A DNA stretch of 64,000 bases from CAVVEC01 sp963770485 (lineage in GTDB: Bacteria > Acidobacteriota > Terriglobia > Terriglobales > Acidobacteriaceae). The stretch lies in contig CAVYPX010000007.1 of assembly GCA_963770485.1 (NCBI GenBank), positions 1-64,000 of the forward strand, in the 5' to 3' direction. Of the stretch, positions 44,401 to 52,633 are shown piece by piece; position 1 is the stretch's first letter, and each line of letters starts with the position of its first letter. The position numbers and the translations under genes are program-made. The notes beneath the pieces were generated by a model. It had not been told where the DNA came from. It searched no databases and saw only the letters and a list, made by a program, of their open reading frames with translations.

Positions 44401-44564
44401 CCCCGATCGGCCCGGTGCGCTTCGATTTCGGATACAATGTGAATCCACCAGCATTTCCAAGTTTCCAAACGGTCACCAATAACCAGGGCGAAAAGACAAG
44501 CACTTTCGTACCCCAACACGCGAGCCATTTCAACGTGTACTTTAGTATTGGACAGAGCTTCTGA
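41433..44564 (+). CDS. Omp85 outer-membrane assembly protein with seven POTRA domains
   Basis: This BamA/TamA-like protein inserts or exports proteins at the outer membrane. The chain starts with a signal peptide, using TTG 41433 (GGAG 5 nt upstream) or ATG 41457. I count seven successive POTRA units at about residues 55-660, each starting with a strand such as FVGDIRVEGV, HIGRVNVTGN, KLVKVEISGN or VGAFHIVGN and holding a paired helix (for example DLIRQSIHRLYATGRF). The C-terminal 380 residues form the barrel, with RFFTGGGNSHRGFG as the lid-lock VRGF/Y-like motif and an aromatic C-terminus (GQSF). BamA has five and TamA three POTRAs. Its gene is coupled to a SurA-like gene and tamB, which suggests a TamA-like role. 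Confidence 0.9.
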   Translation: MQLRGAWLMAFTALALTATYAVKASACSSVGAEQEQNQSENSQSQALPMQDSMVLYQGLTVADIRLSDIHSEADQRRLRQLISQQAGEPLDRDLIRQSIHRLYATGRFADISVEAEPTKDGKVALSFVTTPNYFVGDIRVEGVPNRPTASQVVNASKFQLGELFTRDKLDRALTNIKQLMEQNGYYRSAVSDQERRDPGRQQIAILLHVDPGPQAHIGRVNVTGNPGYSAEQIQDMAKMEPGDPVSVQRVSNALDRLRKRYQKQNRLLAQVLIAGKFYRPAANAVDYTLDITPGPRVEVVAEGFKINRRALKKYVPIFEENAVDEDLLNEGRRNLLNYLQSLGYFGAKVGLKSHSDAAGNALQVVYVIEPGARHKLVKVEISGNKYFLTGMLRPRMQVQPAGRLFSQGHYSQALLNNDVNALEDLYRSNGFQQVKITPEVIDDYQGRENDLAVTIAVDEGSQTLVGAFHIVGNHSFSEDQLRPDVIQTTAGQPFSESTIGQDRDNLLNYYYNHGFPRASFEASAKPIGDEPNRLDVIFTIHEGDQVFVDQVFTSGLNFTRPYVVQREVQTEPGDPLSQIDMLDTQRRLYDLGIFSQVETAVQNPDGAEPQKNVLIDIQEAKRYTFNYGVGLEFQTGQPSAVGTNQALGNTGVSPRVSLEVTRLNFRGRNHTITFKADVGSLEQRGLVSYTAPRWFNNPDWKLSFTAFYDNTLDVTTFTSQRLEGSVQAEQIVSKATTIDYRFTYRRVKASDIAISPAEIPLLSLPVRVGEPGFSYIRNKRDNDLETTHGSYTTVDAGVASSYFGSEADFSRILTQNSTYYSFGKNRPRDKKFVIARSLRVGVETAFGNTVILPPGQACPNPAQTSCPSTAIIPLAERFFTGGGNSHRGFGLNQAGPRDPTTGFPLGGSALFLNNVELRFPPATLPFVQDNISFALFEDAGNVFTDGRTMLDNLLRWRQKSPQLCLQQATYAQCDYSYISHAVGIGVRYKTPIGPVRFDFGYNVNPPAFPSFQTVTNNQGEKTSTFVPQHASHFNVYFSIGQSF

Positions 44565-45250
44565 TGATTCGCAAGTTTCCGCTACTTTTCTGCATTCTGG
44601 CACTCCTCGTCTTGCCTTTGGCGGCCAACGCCGGCGATGTGCTTGACCGCATTGTCGCCATCGTGAACGGCCAAATCATTCTGCAAAGCGACTGGGACGA
44701 CGCCCAGCGCTATGCCGCTTTCGTCGATGGGCGTCCTCTGGACCAAGTCCGCACCGAGGATCGCAAAGCTGCGCTGGATCAGCTCATTGACCAGGAATTG
44801 TTGCGCGAGCAAATGCATGCCTCAGATTTTCCCCATGTCCCTGACCAGGAAGTAGGCAAGCGGGTTCAGGAGATTCGCAAGCAGTACCCAGGTACGGAAA
44901 CGGAGCAGGGGTGGAAGGCTGTGCTGGCACGGTATGGCCTAACCGACGAGGAGTTGAAACGTCGCGTTGCTCTCGAACTCGATGTGATGCGCCTGGTAGA
45001 CGCCCGCCTGCGGCCAAGCATCAGCATCGACTCCAAGACCATCGAGAGTTACTACAACCAGCAGCTTCTGCCACAACTCCGACAATCGGGAGGGCAAGAA
45101 GTTCCTCTTGCCGAAGCCAGCCCACAAATCAAGGAACTGCTCACGCAGCAGAAGATGAATGAGTTGCTGGTTGCCTGGCTGCAGAACCTGCGTTCCGGAA
45201 GTGAAATCCGCACTGAGCCAGTGCCGGATTCCGAGGGCCAGTTGCGATGA
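44564..45250 (+). CDS. SurA-N-like periplasmic chaperone without PPIase domain
   Basis: This 228-residue exported protein resembles the N-terminal chaperone domain of SurA. It has a signal peptide (KFPLLFCILALLVLPLAANA), then DVLDRIVAIVNGQIILQSDWD, the typical SurA/PrsA opening, and helical segments (RKAALDQLIDQELLREQM, TDEELKRRVALELDVMRLVDARL). No parvulin domain is present. A C-terminal helix (IKELLTQQKMNELLVAWLQNLR) completes the fold. ATG shares one base with the Omp85 stop, and its own stop overlaps the tamB start by 4 nt, so the three are translated as a unit. It probably escorts outer-membrane proteins to the adjacent Omp85. Confidence 0.9.
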   Translation: MIRKFPLLFCILALLVLPLAANAGDVLDRIVAIVNGQIILQSDWDDAQRYAAFVDGRPLDQVRTEDRKAALDQLIDQELLREQMHASDFPHVPDQEVGKRVQEIRKQYPGTETEQGWKAVLARYGLTDEELKRRVALELDVMRLVDARLRPSISIDSKTIESYYNQQLLPQLRQSGGQEVPLAEASPQIKELLTQQKMNELLVAWLQNLRSGSEIRTEPVPDSEGQLR

Positions 45251-48200
45251 CGGAGACCGGCGCCAGGCCGCGTTGGCGCAGGTTTTGGAAGTATCTGCTG
45301 ATCGCGACCGCTGCGGGCTGGATCCTGCTGGGCTTCGCACTGTGGTACAGCACTACCGATTCCTTCCAATCCATGGTGCGCCGCCGGCTGGTGGCTGAGT
45401 TGGAGCGGGTTACAGGCGGACGGGTAGACCTGGGTGGCTTCCACACGATTCCTTTTCGTTTCCAAGTGGACGTGCGCGACCTCACCATCCATGGGCTTGA
45501 GGCACCCGGCGAAGTCCCTTACGCGCACGTGGACCGGTTGGTGGCGGAAGTCAAGCTGATCTCCGTTCTGGGGGCTGAGTTCGGATTCCGGTCGGTGGTG
45601 CTTGAGCGGCCTGTGGTCCACATCATTGTCTATCCGGACGGAACCACCAACCAGCCTGAGCTCAAGGTGAAGCAAACTTCGGGAAGCACCTCGATTGTGA
45701 AACTATTCTCGCTCTTCATCAACCGGCTCGAGATGCGCAAAGGTGAATTTCTGTGGAATGACAGAAAGATCCCCCTCGATTGCGTGGTTAACGATATCTC
45801 CGCCGATATGGATTACTCGCTCTTACACCGGCGCTACGAAAGCAATCTCCTGCTCGGCAAAGTGGATACCAAAGTCGAGAATTATCGTCCCTTGGCGTGG
45901 ATGGTGGAAGCGCACTTCAGTCTAGGCCAGGACGATGTTGTGGTGAAGTCCCTGAAGGCCACTTCTGGGCGTTCCCGTCTTGAGGCAAGCGGTCATCTGG
46001 AGAATTTTCACCAGCCGAAGATCGACGGCGCCTACAGCATCGCAATCGATCTGGCAGAAGCCAGCGGCGTTGTCCGGAAGAGGGAATTGCGCGGCGGTAT
46101 CGTACAAGCCACCGGGCAGGGCTCGTGGAGCATGCAGGAATTCTCCTCTACCGGCAAACTCGCGGTGAAAGATTTCGAGTGGCGAGACGAATCCATCGCC
46201 CTGCGCAACGCGACCTTGAGCAGCGATTTCACAGTTACTTCCCAGCGCCTCACGCTTTCTCAGATTCAAGCGATGCTCCTGGGCGGCGATATCAAGGGCG
46301 ATGCTGAGATCGTCAACTGGCTCAGCTCATCGCCCATGAACCGGGTAGCCAAGGGAAAGGGCCTCGAGGAACAGAAGGGAAGCGTGCGCCTGCGGATGAA
46401 GGACGTTTCGGCTTACGAGATTACGGCAGCTCTGTCGTCTTCGACTCGTCCGCTTCATCACATGAATCTAGCGGGCTTGGCCAGCGGAAGTATCGAAACC
46501 CACTGGCGGGGCGCGCCCCGCAACGCTGAGAGCGAGATCGCCCTGGACATTGCGGCTCCAACTCGACTCAAACCGGGACAATTGCCAGTGAGTGCCCATG
46601 CCCACGCGATCTACCGGAATGCTCCTGCGGAGCTGCAAGTCACAGAGTTCAGCGCCGCAACCCGCGCGACCCACGTGCGCGGTTCGGGCACGCTTTCCTC
46701 AACCGCGGCTCTGAATCTATTCATCAGCACCAACGATCTCAGCGAGTGGCAGCCCATTCTTGAAGCAGTCGGATATCAGGAGCGAATACCGGTCAGGCTG
46801 CAGGGACGGGCATCGTTCGAGGGCACCGCAACCGGCAAACTGTCCGATATTGCTTTTGCCGGCAGACTGCAATCGCAGGACTTCGATTTTCTCTTCCCCG
46901 CAACCCAGCACACACCTGAAAAACAGGTTCAATGGGACTCGCTGGCTGCGGACATTCAACTTTCGCCCCATGTCTTCGCAGCCCACAACGCCATGCTGCG
47001 CCACGGCAATACTGCGGTGAATTTCGACCTCGTCATGGGCCTGCAACAAAGACGGTTCACCGAAACCAGCCCCTTCACCGCTCATCTGGATATGCGCAAC
47101 ACGGATGTAGCCGGAGTCTTAGCTCTGGCCGGTTATGACTACCCCATCACCGGCACGATGAACCTTTTTCTTCAAGCTACCGGGACGCGAGCGGAGCCGC
47201 GGGGAGAAGGCCGGATCGAGCTTTCCAACGCCACGATCCGCGGCGAGCCGGTACAGCACTTCGACTCCAGGCTGGAATTCAACGGTGAGCAAGTGTCGTT
47301 AAACGAAATTCATCTTACTCAATACGACGCGCAGGTCACGGGTGCGGGAACCTACGATTTCTCCACCCATGCCTACCAATTCAATTTGAACGGAAACAAT
47401 TTCGATCTGGCCCGGTTTCCGCAGCTTCAGGTCAGCCGCGTGCGCGTGGATGGGCAGATGGATTTCAGCGCCGAGGGTTCGGGAACGCTGGAGGTTCCGG
47501 AGGTTAACGCGAAGATCCGATTGCGCGATCTTAAGTTGGACGGAGAGCCCGTGGGGGAGTACACGTTTGATGCACTGACCCAAGGCTCCGAGCTTCGTCT
47601 TACCGGACGCTCACAATTCAAGGATGCGCAACTCGACCTCGACGGCAATGTTCATCTGCGCGGAGACTGGCCCGCTACGGTGTACCTTCATTTCAACCAC
47701 CTCGATGTGGACCCCGTGATCCGAACCTATCTGAAGGGGCGCGTGACCGGGCACTCTGCGACCGCGGGCGACCTGCGTTTACAAGGCCCGCTGCGCAACC
47801 CTCGGGAGCTGCAGGTCGCAGGTAATCTCAGCGATTTTTCTGCTGATGTCGAGAACATTAAAGTGCGCAACAATGGCCCGATACGTTTTGACATCACCCG
47901 GCAATCGCTCAAACTCGAGCAGTTCCACCTGATTGGGGAAGGCACCGACCTTACGGTCGGAGGTACGGTCCGGCTAGGCGGGCAACACGACCTGGACTTG
48001 CGCGCCGAGGGTCATGCGAACCTGCAGCTGATTGAGAGTTATAATCCCGACTTCACTGCGTCCGGCGTCGTCGCGGTTGACTTGACCGTCGCCGGTACGG
48101 TCTCCCGGCCCACTACTCAGGGCCGGTTGCAGATCACCAGCGGGTCAGTGGCTTACAAGGATCTCCCCAGCGCATTGAGCGACATCAACGGATCTCTGGT

Positions 48201-49278
48201 GTTCAATCAAGACCGGTTACAGATTGAAACTCTGACTGCGCATGTCGGCGGCGGCTTGGTGGAGTTTGGCGGTTACGCCACGCTGTACAACCGTCAGCTC
48301 AATTTCAATCTCACGTTAAATACCCAGGACGTGCGTTTGCGCTACCCCCCGGGTGTCAGTTCCATGACCAATGCCCAACTACGTTTCGCGGGGACGCAAT
48401 CCGCTTCCGTGCTTTCCGGCGATATCACGGTCACCAAGCTTGCCATAACTCCCGGCTTTGACTTTGGCGCGTATCTGGAACGCAGCGCCCAGAGCTCGGC
48501 TCTGCCGCAAACCAATCCTCTATTGAACCGCATCCGGATGGACGTGCACGTTGTCACTACTCCCGAACTCCAGATGCAGACTGCAGTAGCGCGACTCTCC
48601 GGCGATGCTGATTTGCACCTTCGGGGCACGGCGGCGAAACCCGTTCTGCTCGGGCGTGCCGATGTCATCGAAGGCGAGTTGTACTTCAACGGGACCAAGT
48701 ACCGCCTGGAACGCGGCGACGTGACCTTCACCAATCCGGTCACCACCACGCCCGTGCTCGATCTGCAGGCTTCCACTCACGTTCGCGATTACGACATCAC
48801 GGTCAACCTCAATGGCGGGGTAGACAAACTGAATATGACCTACCATTCCGAGCCGCCGCTGGCGACTGCCGATATCATCAGCTTGCTGGCCCTGGGCCAG
48901 ACCCAGCAGCAATCGGCCCAGTTGCAGCAATCGGGACAGTCCCCAATTGCCCAGCAAGCTTCCAGCGCGGTTCTGGCGGAAGCTTTGAATTCCGCGCTCA
49001 GCAGCCGCTCGCGAAGCCTGTTCGGGATCAGCCACATCAAGATCGATCCGCAAGGCTTGAACACGGAGACCTCTCCGACCACGTCCACGCCTGCAGTCAC
49101 TATTGAGCAACAAGTGAAAGACAACATCACCCTCACCTACACTACGAACGTTTCGCAAACCTCCCAGCAGATCATTCAGGCCGAATACAATGTGACCCGC
49201 AACGTCTCGATTCTCGCGATCCGCGATTACAATGGCGTGGTTAGCTTCGAAGTTCGAATCCGCCAGCGGAAGAAATAG
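45247..49278 (+). CDS. tamB: TamB-like translocation and assembly protein
   Basis: TamB is a long, inner-membrane-anchored protein that spans the periplasm and works with an Omp85 partner; relatives also move lipids. The N-terminal helix is YLLIATAAGWILLGFALWYST. The middle is a long run of beta-rich, AsmA-like repeats (for example GRASFEGTATGKLSDIAFAG and GEGRIELSNATIRGEPV). The C-terminal DUF490 region is present: GRADVIEGELYFNGTKYRLERG, VTFTNPV, LDLQASTHVRDYDITVNLNG, ADIISLLALGQTQQQ, and the final FEVRIRQRKK. A length of 1,343 residues is usual. It is the last gene of the operon; the ATGA overlap with the SurA-like gene shows coupling. Confidence 0.93.
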   Translation: MTETGARPRWRRFWKYLLIATAAGWILLGFALWYSTTDSFQSMVRRRLVAELERVTGGRVDLGGFHTIPFRFQVDVRDLTIHGLEAPGEVPYAHVDRLVAEVKLISVLGAEFGFRSVVLERPVVHIIVYPDGTTNQPELKVKQTSGSTSIVKLFSLFINRLEMRKGEFLWNDRKIPLDCVVNDISADMDYSLLHRRYESNLLLGKVDTKVENYRPLAWMVEAHFSLGQDDVVVKSLKATSGRSRLEASGHLENFHQPKIDGAYSIAIDLAEASGVVRKRELRGGIVQATGQGSWSMQEFSSTGKLAVKDFEWRDESIALRNATLSSDFTVTSQRLTLSQIQAMLLGGDIKGDAEIVNWLSSSPMNRVAKGKGLEEQKGSVRLRMKDVSAYEITAALSSSTRPLHHMNLAGLASGSIETHWRGAPRNAESEIALDIAAPTRLKPGQLPVSAHAHAIYRNAPAELQVTEFSAATRATHVRGSGTLSSTAALNLFISTNDLSEWQPILEAVGYQERIPVRLQGRASFEGTATGKLSDIAFAGRLQSQDFDFLFPATQHTPEKQVQWDSLAADIQLSPHVFAAHNAMLRHGNTAVNFDLVMGLQQRRFTETSPFTAHLDMRNTDVAGVLALAGYDYPITGTMNLFLQATGTRAEPRGEGRIELSNATIRGEPVQHFDSRLEFNGEQVSLNEIHLTQYDAQVTGAGTYDFSTHAYQFNLNGNNFDLARFPQLQVSRVRVDGQMDFSAEGSGTLEVPEVNAKIRLRDLKLDGEPVGEYTFDALTQGSELRLTGRSQFKDAQLDLDGNVHLRGDWPATVYLHFNHLDVDPVIRTYLKGRVTGHSATAGDLRLQGPLRNPRELQVAGNLSDFSADVENIKVRNNGPIRFDITRQSLKLEQFHLIGEGTDLTVGGTVRLGGQHDLDLRAEGHANLQLIESYNPDFTASGVVAVDLTVAGTVSRPTTQGRLQITSGSVAYKDLPSALSDINGSLVFNQDRLQIETLTAHVGGGLVEFGGYATLYNRQLNFNLTLNTQDVRLRYPPGVSSMTNAQLRFAGTQSASVLSGDITVTKLAITPGFDFGAYLERSAQSSALPQTNPLLNRIRMDVHVVTTPELQMQTAVARLSGDADLHLRGTAAKPVLLGRADVIEGELYFNGTKYRLERGDVTFTNPVTTTPVLDLQASTHVRDYDITVNLNGGVDKLNMTYHSEPPLATADIISLLALGQTQQQSAQLQQSGQSPIAQQASSAVLAEALNSALSSRSRSLFGISHIKIDPQGLNTETSPTTSTPAVTIEQQVKDNITLTYTTNVSQTSQQIIQAEYNVTRNVSILAIRDYNGVVSFEVRIRQRKK

Positions 49279-49611
49279 GCTCAAGCCGGTGGCGACTCAC
49301 TTTAGCCATCTGTCATCCTGGACTGCTTCGCGAACGCGAAGCAGTCCCGCAGCCGAAGGACCCATCACTGCGTGCGCTCAGATGGTTGAATAAAGGCATT
49401 CCCACCGTGTTCTGAACGGGTGAGGGGAGAACTCCCTGAATCGCCACCGCGGGGTTCGGGCCCGCGGGGGCCTTCGACTGCGTTGTCATCCGCTTCGCGG
49501 AGGACAACTTCGCTCAGGATGCCAAACCATAGCTGAGATTTGTCAAACTGAGCCACTACCTGCTCCCAACCCGACTTGCTCGTCGCTATTCCACTGACCT
49601 AGAATCCCACG
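49279..49611. other. Intergenic region mostly filled by a repeat element
   Basis: Past the end of tamB the gap holds the TCATCC element listed below, then CAAACTGAGCCACTACC at 49543-49560, the same motif seen at 40135. No gene is supported. Confidence 0.55.
49311..49522. repeat. TCATCC-type inverted-repeat element, no ORF
   Basis: The left end TGTCATCCTG (49311-49320) and right end CAGGATGCC (inverted) bound the unit. A perfect 13-bp hairpin GGACTGCTTCGCG/CGCGAAGCAGTCC lies at 49320-49347, and a 12-bp hairpin GTTGTCATCCGC with loop TTC (one mismatch) at 49482-49508. The layout equals that of the GIY-YIG element at 55994, without the gene. Confidence 0.75.
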
Positions 49612-49974
49612 ATGGTTCCAAACCCGTTGGAGGTCGAACGGTTGGAGGCAGTCGGAGGGCAGGGTGTGCTTTGGTTGAAAGGACCCCTGACGATGGAAAA
49701 TTTGTTTCAGTTTCAAAACGCGCTGCGCCGGGAAGAAAATTCCTCAACCGTAATTCTTGACTTGACCGATGTTCCCTACATCGATTCCTCTGGACTCGGG
49801 TCGCTGGTAAGCGCCTACGTATCCCGCCAGAAAGCAGGACGGCGGGTAGCTCTGAGTGGAGTGAACGACCGGGTATTGAAGTTGTTTGAAATTACGAGAG
49901 TGGAGTCACTGTTTCTGATTTTTCCCACCTTGGATGATGCGGTTGCGGCGCTCACCAATGCCGGCCAGGCATAG
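49612..49974 (+). CDS. STAS-domain anti-anti-sigma factor
   Basis: This 120-residue STAS protein of the SpoIIAA/RsbV type has core strands GVLWLKGPLTMEN and TVILDLTDVPYIDSSGLGSLV; Ser59 in the IDSSGLG loop is the residue usually phosphorylated by an anti-sigma kinase. FPTLDDAVAAL ends the domain. No RsbW-like kinase or sigma factor is next to it, so its partner is elsewhere. A weakness for regulation by phosphorylation is that only the motif is seen. It is convergent to glmU, with 24 nt between stops. Confidence 0.93.
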   Translation: MVPNPLEVERLEAVGGQGVLWLKGPLTMENLFQFQNALRREENSSTVILDLTDVPYIDSSGLGSLVSAYVSRQKAGRRVALSGVNDRVLKLFEITRVESLFLIFPTLDDAVAALTNAGQA

Positions 49975-49998
49975 CGAAGCGAATCCCGCGGGCCATTC

Positions 49999-51441
49999 TC
50001 AACTATTTGCCTTCTCGGCTTTGGACCGGCCGGCGCTTCTCTCTTTGACCCAGCCTTCTTTGACGATCTGGCGGGCGCGGGCCAGGGCCAGCGAATCTGG
50101 TGGAACATCATCGGTGACACACGATGCGGCCGCGATATAGGCGCGTTTCCCGATGCGAACCGGCGCAACCAGGGTGCTGTCGCTACCGATGAATACGCCA
50201 TCTTCGATCACGGTGGTGTGCTTGTGCGCGCCGTCGTAGTTACAGGTGATGGTGCCTGCGCCAATATTCACCCCTTCGCCGATTTCGGAATCTCCGAGAT
50301 AGGTAAGATGGTTAGCTTTGGAACCTTTGCCCATGCGGGTTTTCTTGGTCTCGACGAAATTTCCTACGTGCGCGCCTTCCCCGATCTCGCTTCCCGGGCG
50401 CAGGTGGGAATACGGGCCCAGCCTCGCCCCTGCCTGCACGTTAGCTTCGTCGAGCACGCAGCCGGGGAGGATGAGCACGCGGTCTTCGATTACGGAGTCG
50501 CGAATCACGCTGTAGGAACGGACACGGCAGTCGCTACCCACGCGGGTTTTGCCCAAGATTTGTACGAACGGTTCGATAACAGTGTCGGCGCCGATTTTCA
50601 CATCAGAATCGATCACGCAAGTCTGCGGATAAAAGATAGTCACACCGTCGCTCATGAGTTGTTGGCATTTCGTCAGACGCATGCGCTGATCAAGGTCCAC
50701 CAATTCGGCGCGGGTATTGCTGCCCAGGATTTCATGAGGGTCGGCGGCCTCCACCGCGACGACGCGCTCCTTCGCTTTGCCGAGAATAGCCGCCATGTCC
50801 GTGAGGTAAAACTCGCCGTGCGGATTGTCCGTTCTGAGATTGTCGATATGGCGGAACAGCGGCTCCGCGGCGAAGGAGTAAATTCCAGAATTGATTTCTG
50901 CAATTTTCTTCTGGGCTGCTGTAGCCGATTTTTCTTCGACGATGGCCCGCACATCATGGCTGCCTGGTCTCCTGCGGATCACTCTTCCATAGCCGGTCGG
51001 ATTTTGCAGTCGCGCGGTCAGGATAGTCATCGCCGGATTCTTGTCAGCATGGAATTGGCGAAGCTTCTCGATAGTTTGTGGGGTGATCAACGGAGCGTCG
51101 CCAGACAGCACAATAATCTGGTCGTAGGGTGACAGTGCCTCGCGGGCAACCATCAACGCGTGGCCGGTGCCGCGCTGGGGTTCCTGCAGGACGAAGTTCA
51201 CCCCGGTATGCGAAACGGCTTGGCGGACGCGATCCGCTTCATGACCGATGATTGCGAAAATATCCTTCGCCGGCACAACTTTCGTCGCCGCCGCGATCAC
51301 ATGCGCCAAGAGAGGCTTGCCACCGACCTCATGGAGAACCTTAGGATGTTTTGATTTCAGGCGTGTACCTTTGCCGGCGGCCATGATCGCGATAGCAACG
51401 CGCGGGGAATGAGGCAACCTATTAGTCTTCGGTTTTGGCAT
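49999..51441 (-). CDS. glmU: Bifunctional N-acetylglucosamine-1-P uridyltransferase/glucosamine-1-P acetyltransferase
   Basis: GlmU makes UDP-GlcNAc, the precursor of peptidoglycan and lipopolysaccharide. The pyrophosphorylase domain (about residues 12-245) shows AIMAAGKGTRLKSKHPKVLHEVGGKP, QEPQRGTGHAL and LSGDAPLITPQTI. The left-handed beta-helix acetyltransferase half shows many hexapeptides, KANHLTYLGDSEIGEGVNIGAGTI, and TCNYDGAHKHTTVIEDG with the catalytic and CoA-site residues. ATG at 51441 gives about 480 residues, slightly longer than usual through an N-terminal basic extension (PKPKTNRLPHSPR). A further upstream open frame to 51588 is not typical of the family. It lies 95 nt downstream of yvcK on the same strand; YvcK-type proteins affect the same precursor pathway. 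Confidence 0.96.
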   Translation of the reverse strand: MPKPKTNRLPHSPRVAIAIMAAGKGTRLKSKHPKVLHEVGGKPLLAHVIAAATKVVPAKDIFAIIGHEADRVRQAVSHTGVNFVLQEPQRGTGHALMVAREALSPYDQIIVLSGDAPLITPQTIEKLRQFHADKNPAMTILTARLQNPTGYGRVIRRRPGSHDVRAIVEEKSATAAQKKIAEINSGIYSFAAEPLFRHIDNLRTDNPHGEFYLTDMAAILGKAKERVVAVEAADPHEILGSNTRAELVDLDQRMRLTKCQQLMSDGVTIFYPQTCVIDSDVKIGADTVIEPFVQILGKTRVGSDCRVRSYSVIRDSVIEDRVLILPGCVLDEANVQAGARLGPYSHLRPGSEIGEGAHVGNFVETKKTRMGKGSKANHLTYLGDSEIGEGVNIGAGTITCNYDGAHKHTTVIEDGVFIGSDSTLVAPVRIGKRAYIAAASCVTDDVPPDSLALARARQIVKEGWVKERSAGRSKAEKANS

Positions 51442-51536
51442 TCGACCCAATATACCGCGAGCAGCGCGCCGTCGTCGCGGCACGATCGTAACGAAAGAAA
51501 AACTTTCAGCGAGAGTGCATCGACCCACGCATCGGC

Positions 51537-52625
51537 CTAGGTCTTCTGTGCCAGCCTTTGCGCACCAAGCGGCGACCGCGCCTGCCAACCCAGTCGGAGC
51601 AAGTCCTGCGCGATTCGATCCGTTGCATGGCGTGCGACTTCTCCTTCGTCCAGATAATCACCCAGCACCGGACTGACTCCGAGATCCTGGATAGCCTCTA
51701 CGTCGGCAACCACTTGGGTGGCTCCTTCGAGTGCGTACTTGGCCTTCAGTTGAGGAGACGCGGGCTTGCCGTTGAGCAAAGCGTAGTCAAAGATGCGGTC
51801 CTGGGCATGGCCCTGCAGGGCGCGAATGTGATCAGCAGCCGTGCGTCCCAGACTCTCATTCGCCTGGGTCATCAGATTGCAAATATAAACTTTGATCCCC
51901 GAGGAGTCCGCGATGGCTTGAGAAATACCGTTTACCAGCAAGTTGGGGATGAGGCTGGTGAACAGCGAACCGGGACCGATAGTGATCAAATCAGCGCTGG
52001 CGATCGCCTCTAAGGTCTGAGGCAGCGGCTCCGCATCGGGCGGCACCATGGATAGCTCCTTGATGCGGCCCTTGCTGGCGGTGATTTTGGTTTCCCCGCG
52101 CACCCGCGTCCCGTCCTCCATCAGAGCTTCGAGTTCAACATTGGAAGTCGTGGCTGGATAAATATGCCCGCGCGTAACCAGGATTTCAGAAGATAATCGT
52201 ACGGCCTCGCTGAAATCGCCGGTAATGGAGGTGAGAGCTGCGAGAAAGAGATTGCCGAAGCTGTGGCCCTCGAGCCCCGAGCCTTTCATGAAACGATGCT
52301 GGAACAGCCGGGAGAGCAAGGCCTCATCCTCCGACAGAGCCACGATGCAGTTGCGCACGTCGCCGGGAGGCAGCATGTTCAGTTCTTTGCGCAGGCGGCC
52401 GCTGGAGCCGCCGTCATCGCTTACCGTCACCACCGCACAAAGATCAGAGACTGCCGGACCGGCCGGGGGGAGGGGAGATCGTTCTCCTGGAATAACAACG
52501 TAGCGCTTGAGTCCTTTGAGCAGGGTGGAAAGACCAGTGCCGCCGCCGATTGCCACTACGCGGAGATTCCCGCCCACACGCCTCGGGTTGGGCGAAACCT
52601 TCGCTTGATCGTCGGAGTAGCCCAT
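51537..52625 (-). CDS. yvcK: YvcK/GlmR family protein
   Basis: YvcK (GlmR) is a CofD-like nucleotide-sugar-binding protein that in Firmicutes supports cell-wall precursor synthesis and gluconeogenic growth. The signature VVAIGGGTGLSTLLKGLK opens the protein. VTVSDDGGSSGRLRKEL, PPGDVRNCIVALS, LEGHSFGNLFLAALT and IGPGSLFTSLIPNLLV follow. ATG at 52625 lies 8 nt after the stop of the upstream TPR gene, though the frame also runs to a TTG at 52640 that overlaps that gene. A length of 362 residues is normal; the C-terminal tail is extended. Position next to glmU fits a joint role in making UDP-GlcNAc. Confidence 0.95.
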   Translation of the reverse strand: MGYSDDQAKVSPNPRRVGGNLRVVAIGGGTGLSTLLKGLKRYVVIPGERSPLPPAGPAVSDLCAVVTVSDDGGSSGRLRKELNMLPPGDVRNCIVALSEDEALLSRLFQHRFMKGSGLEGHSFGNLFLAALTSITGDFSEAVRLSSEILVTRGHIYPATTSNVELEALMEDGTRVRGETKITASKGRIKELSMVPPDAEPLPQTLEAIASADLITIGPGSLFTSLIPNLLVNGISQAIADSSGIKVYICNLMTQANESLGRTAADHIRALQGHAQDRIFDYALLNGKPASPQLKAKYALEGATQVVADVEAIQDLGVSPVLGDYLDEGEVARHATDRIAQDLLRLGWQARSPLGAQRLAQKT

Positions 52626-52633
52626 GGGGCTGC

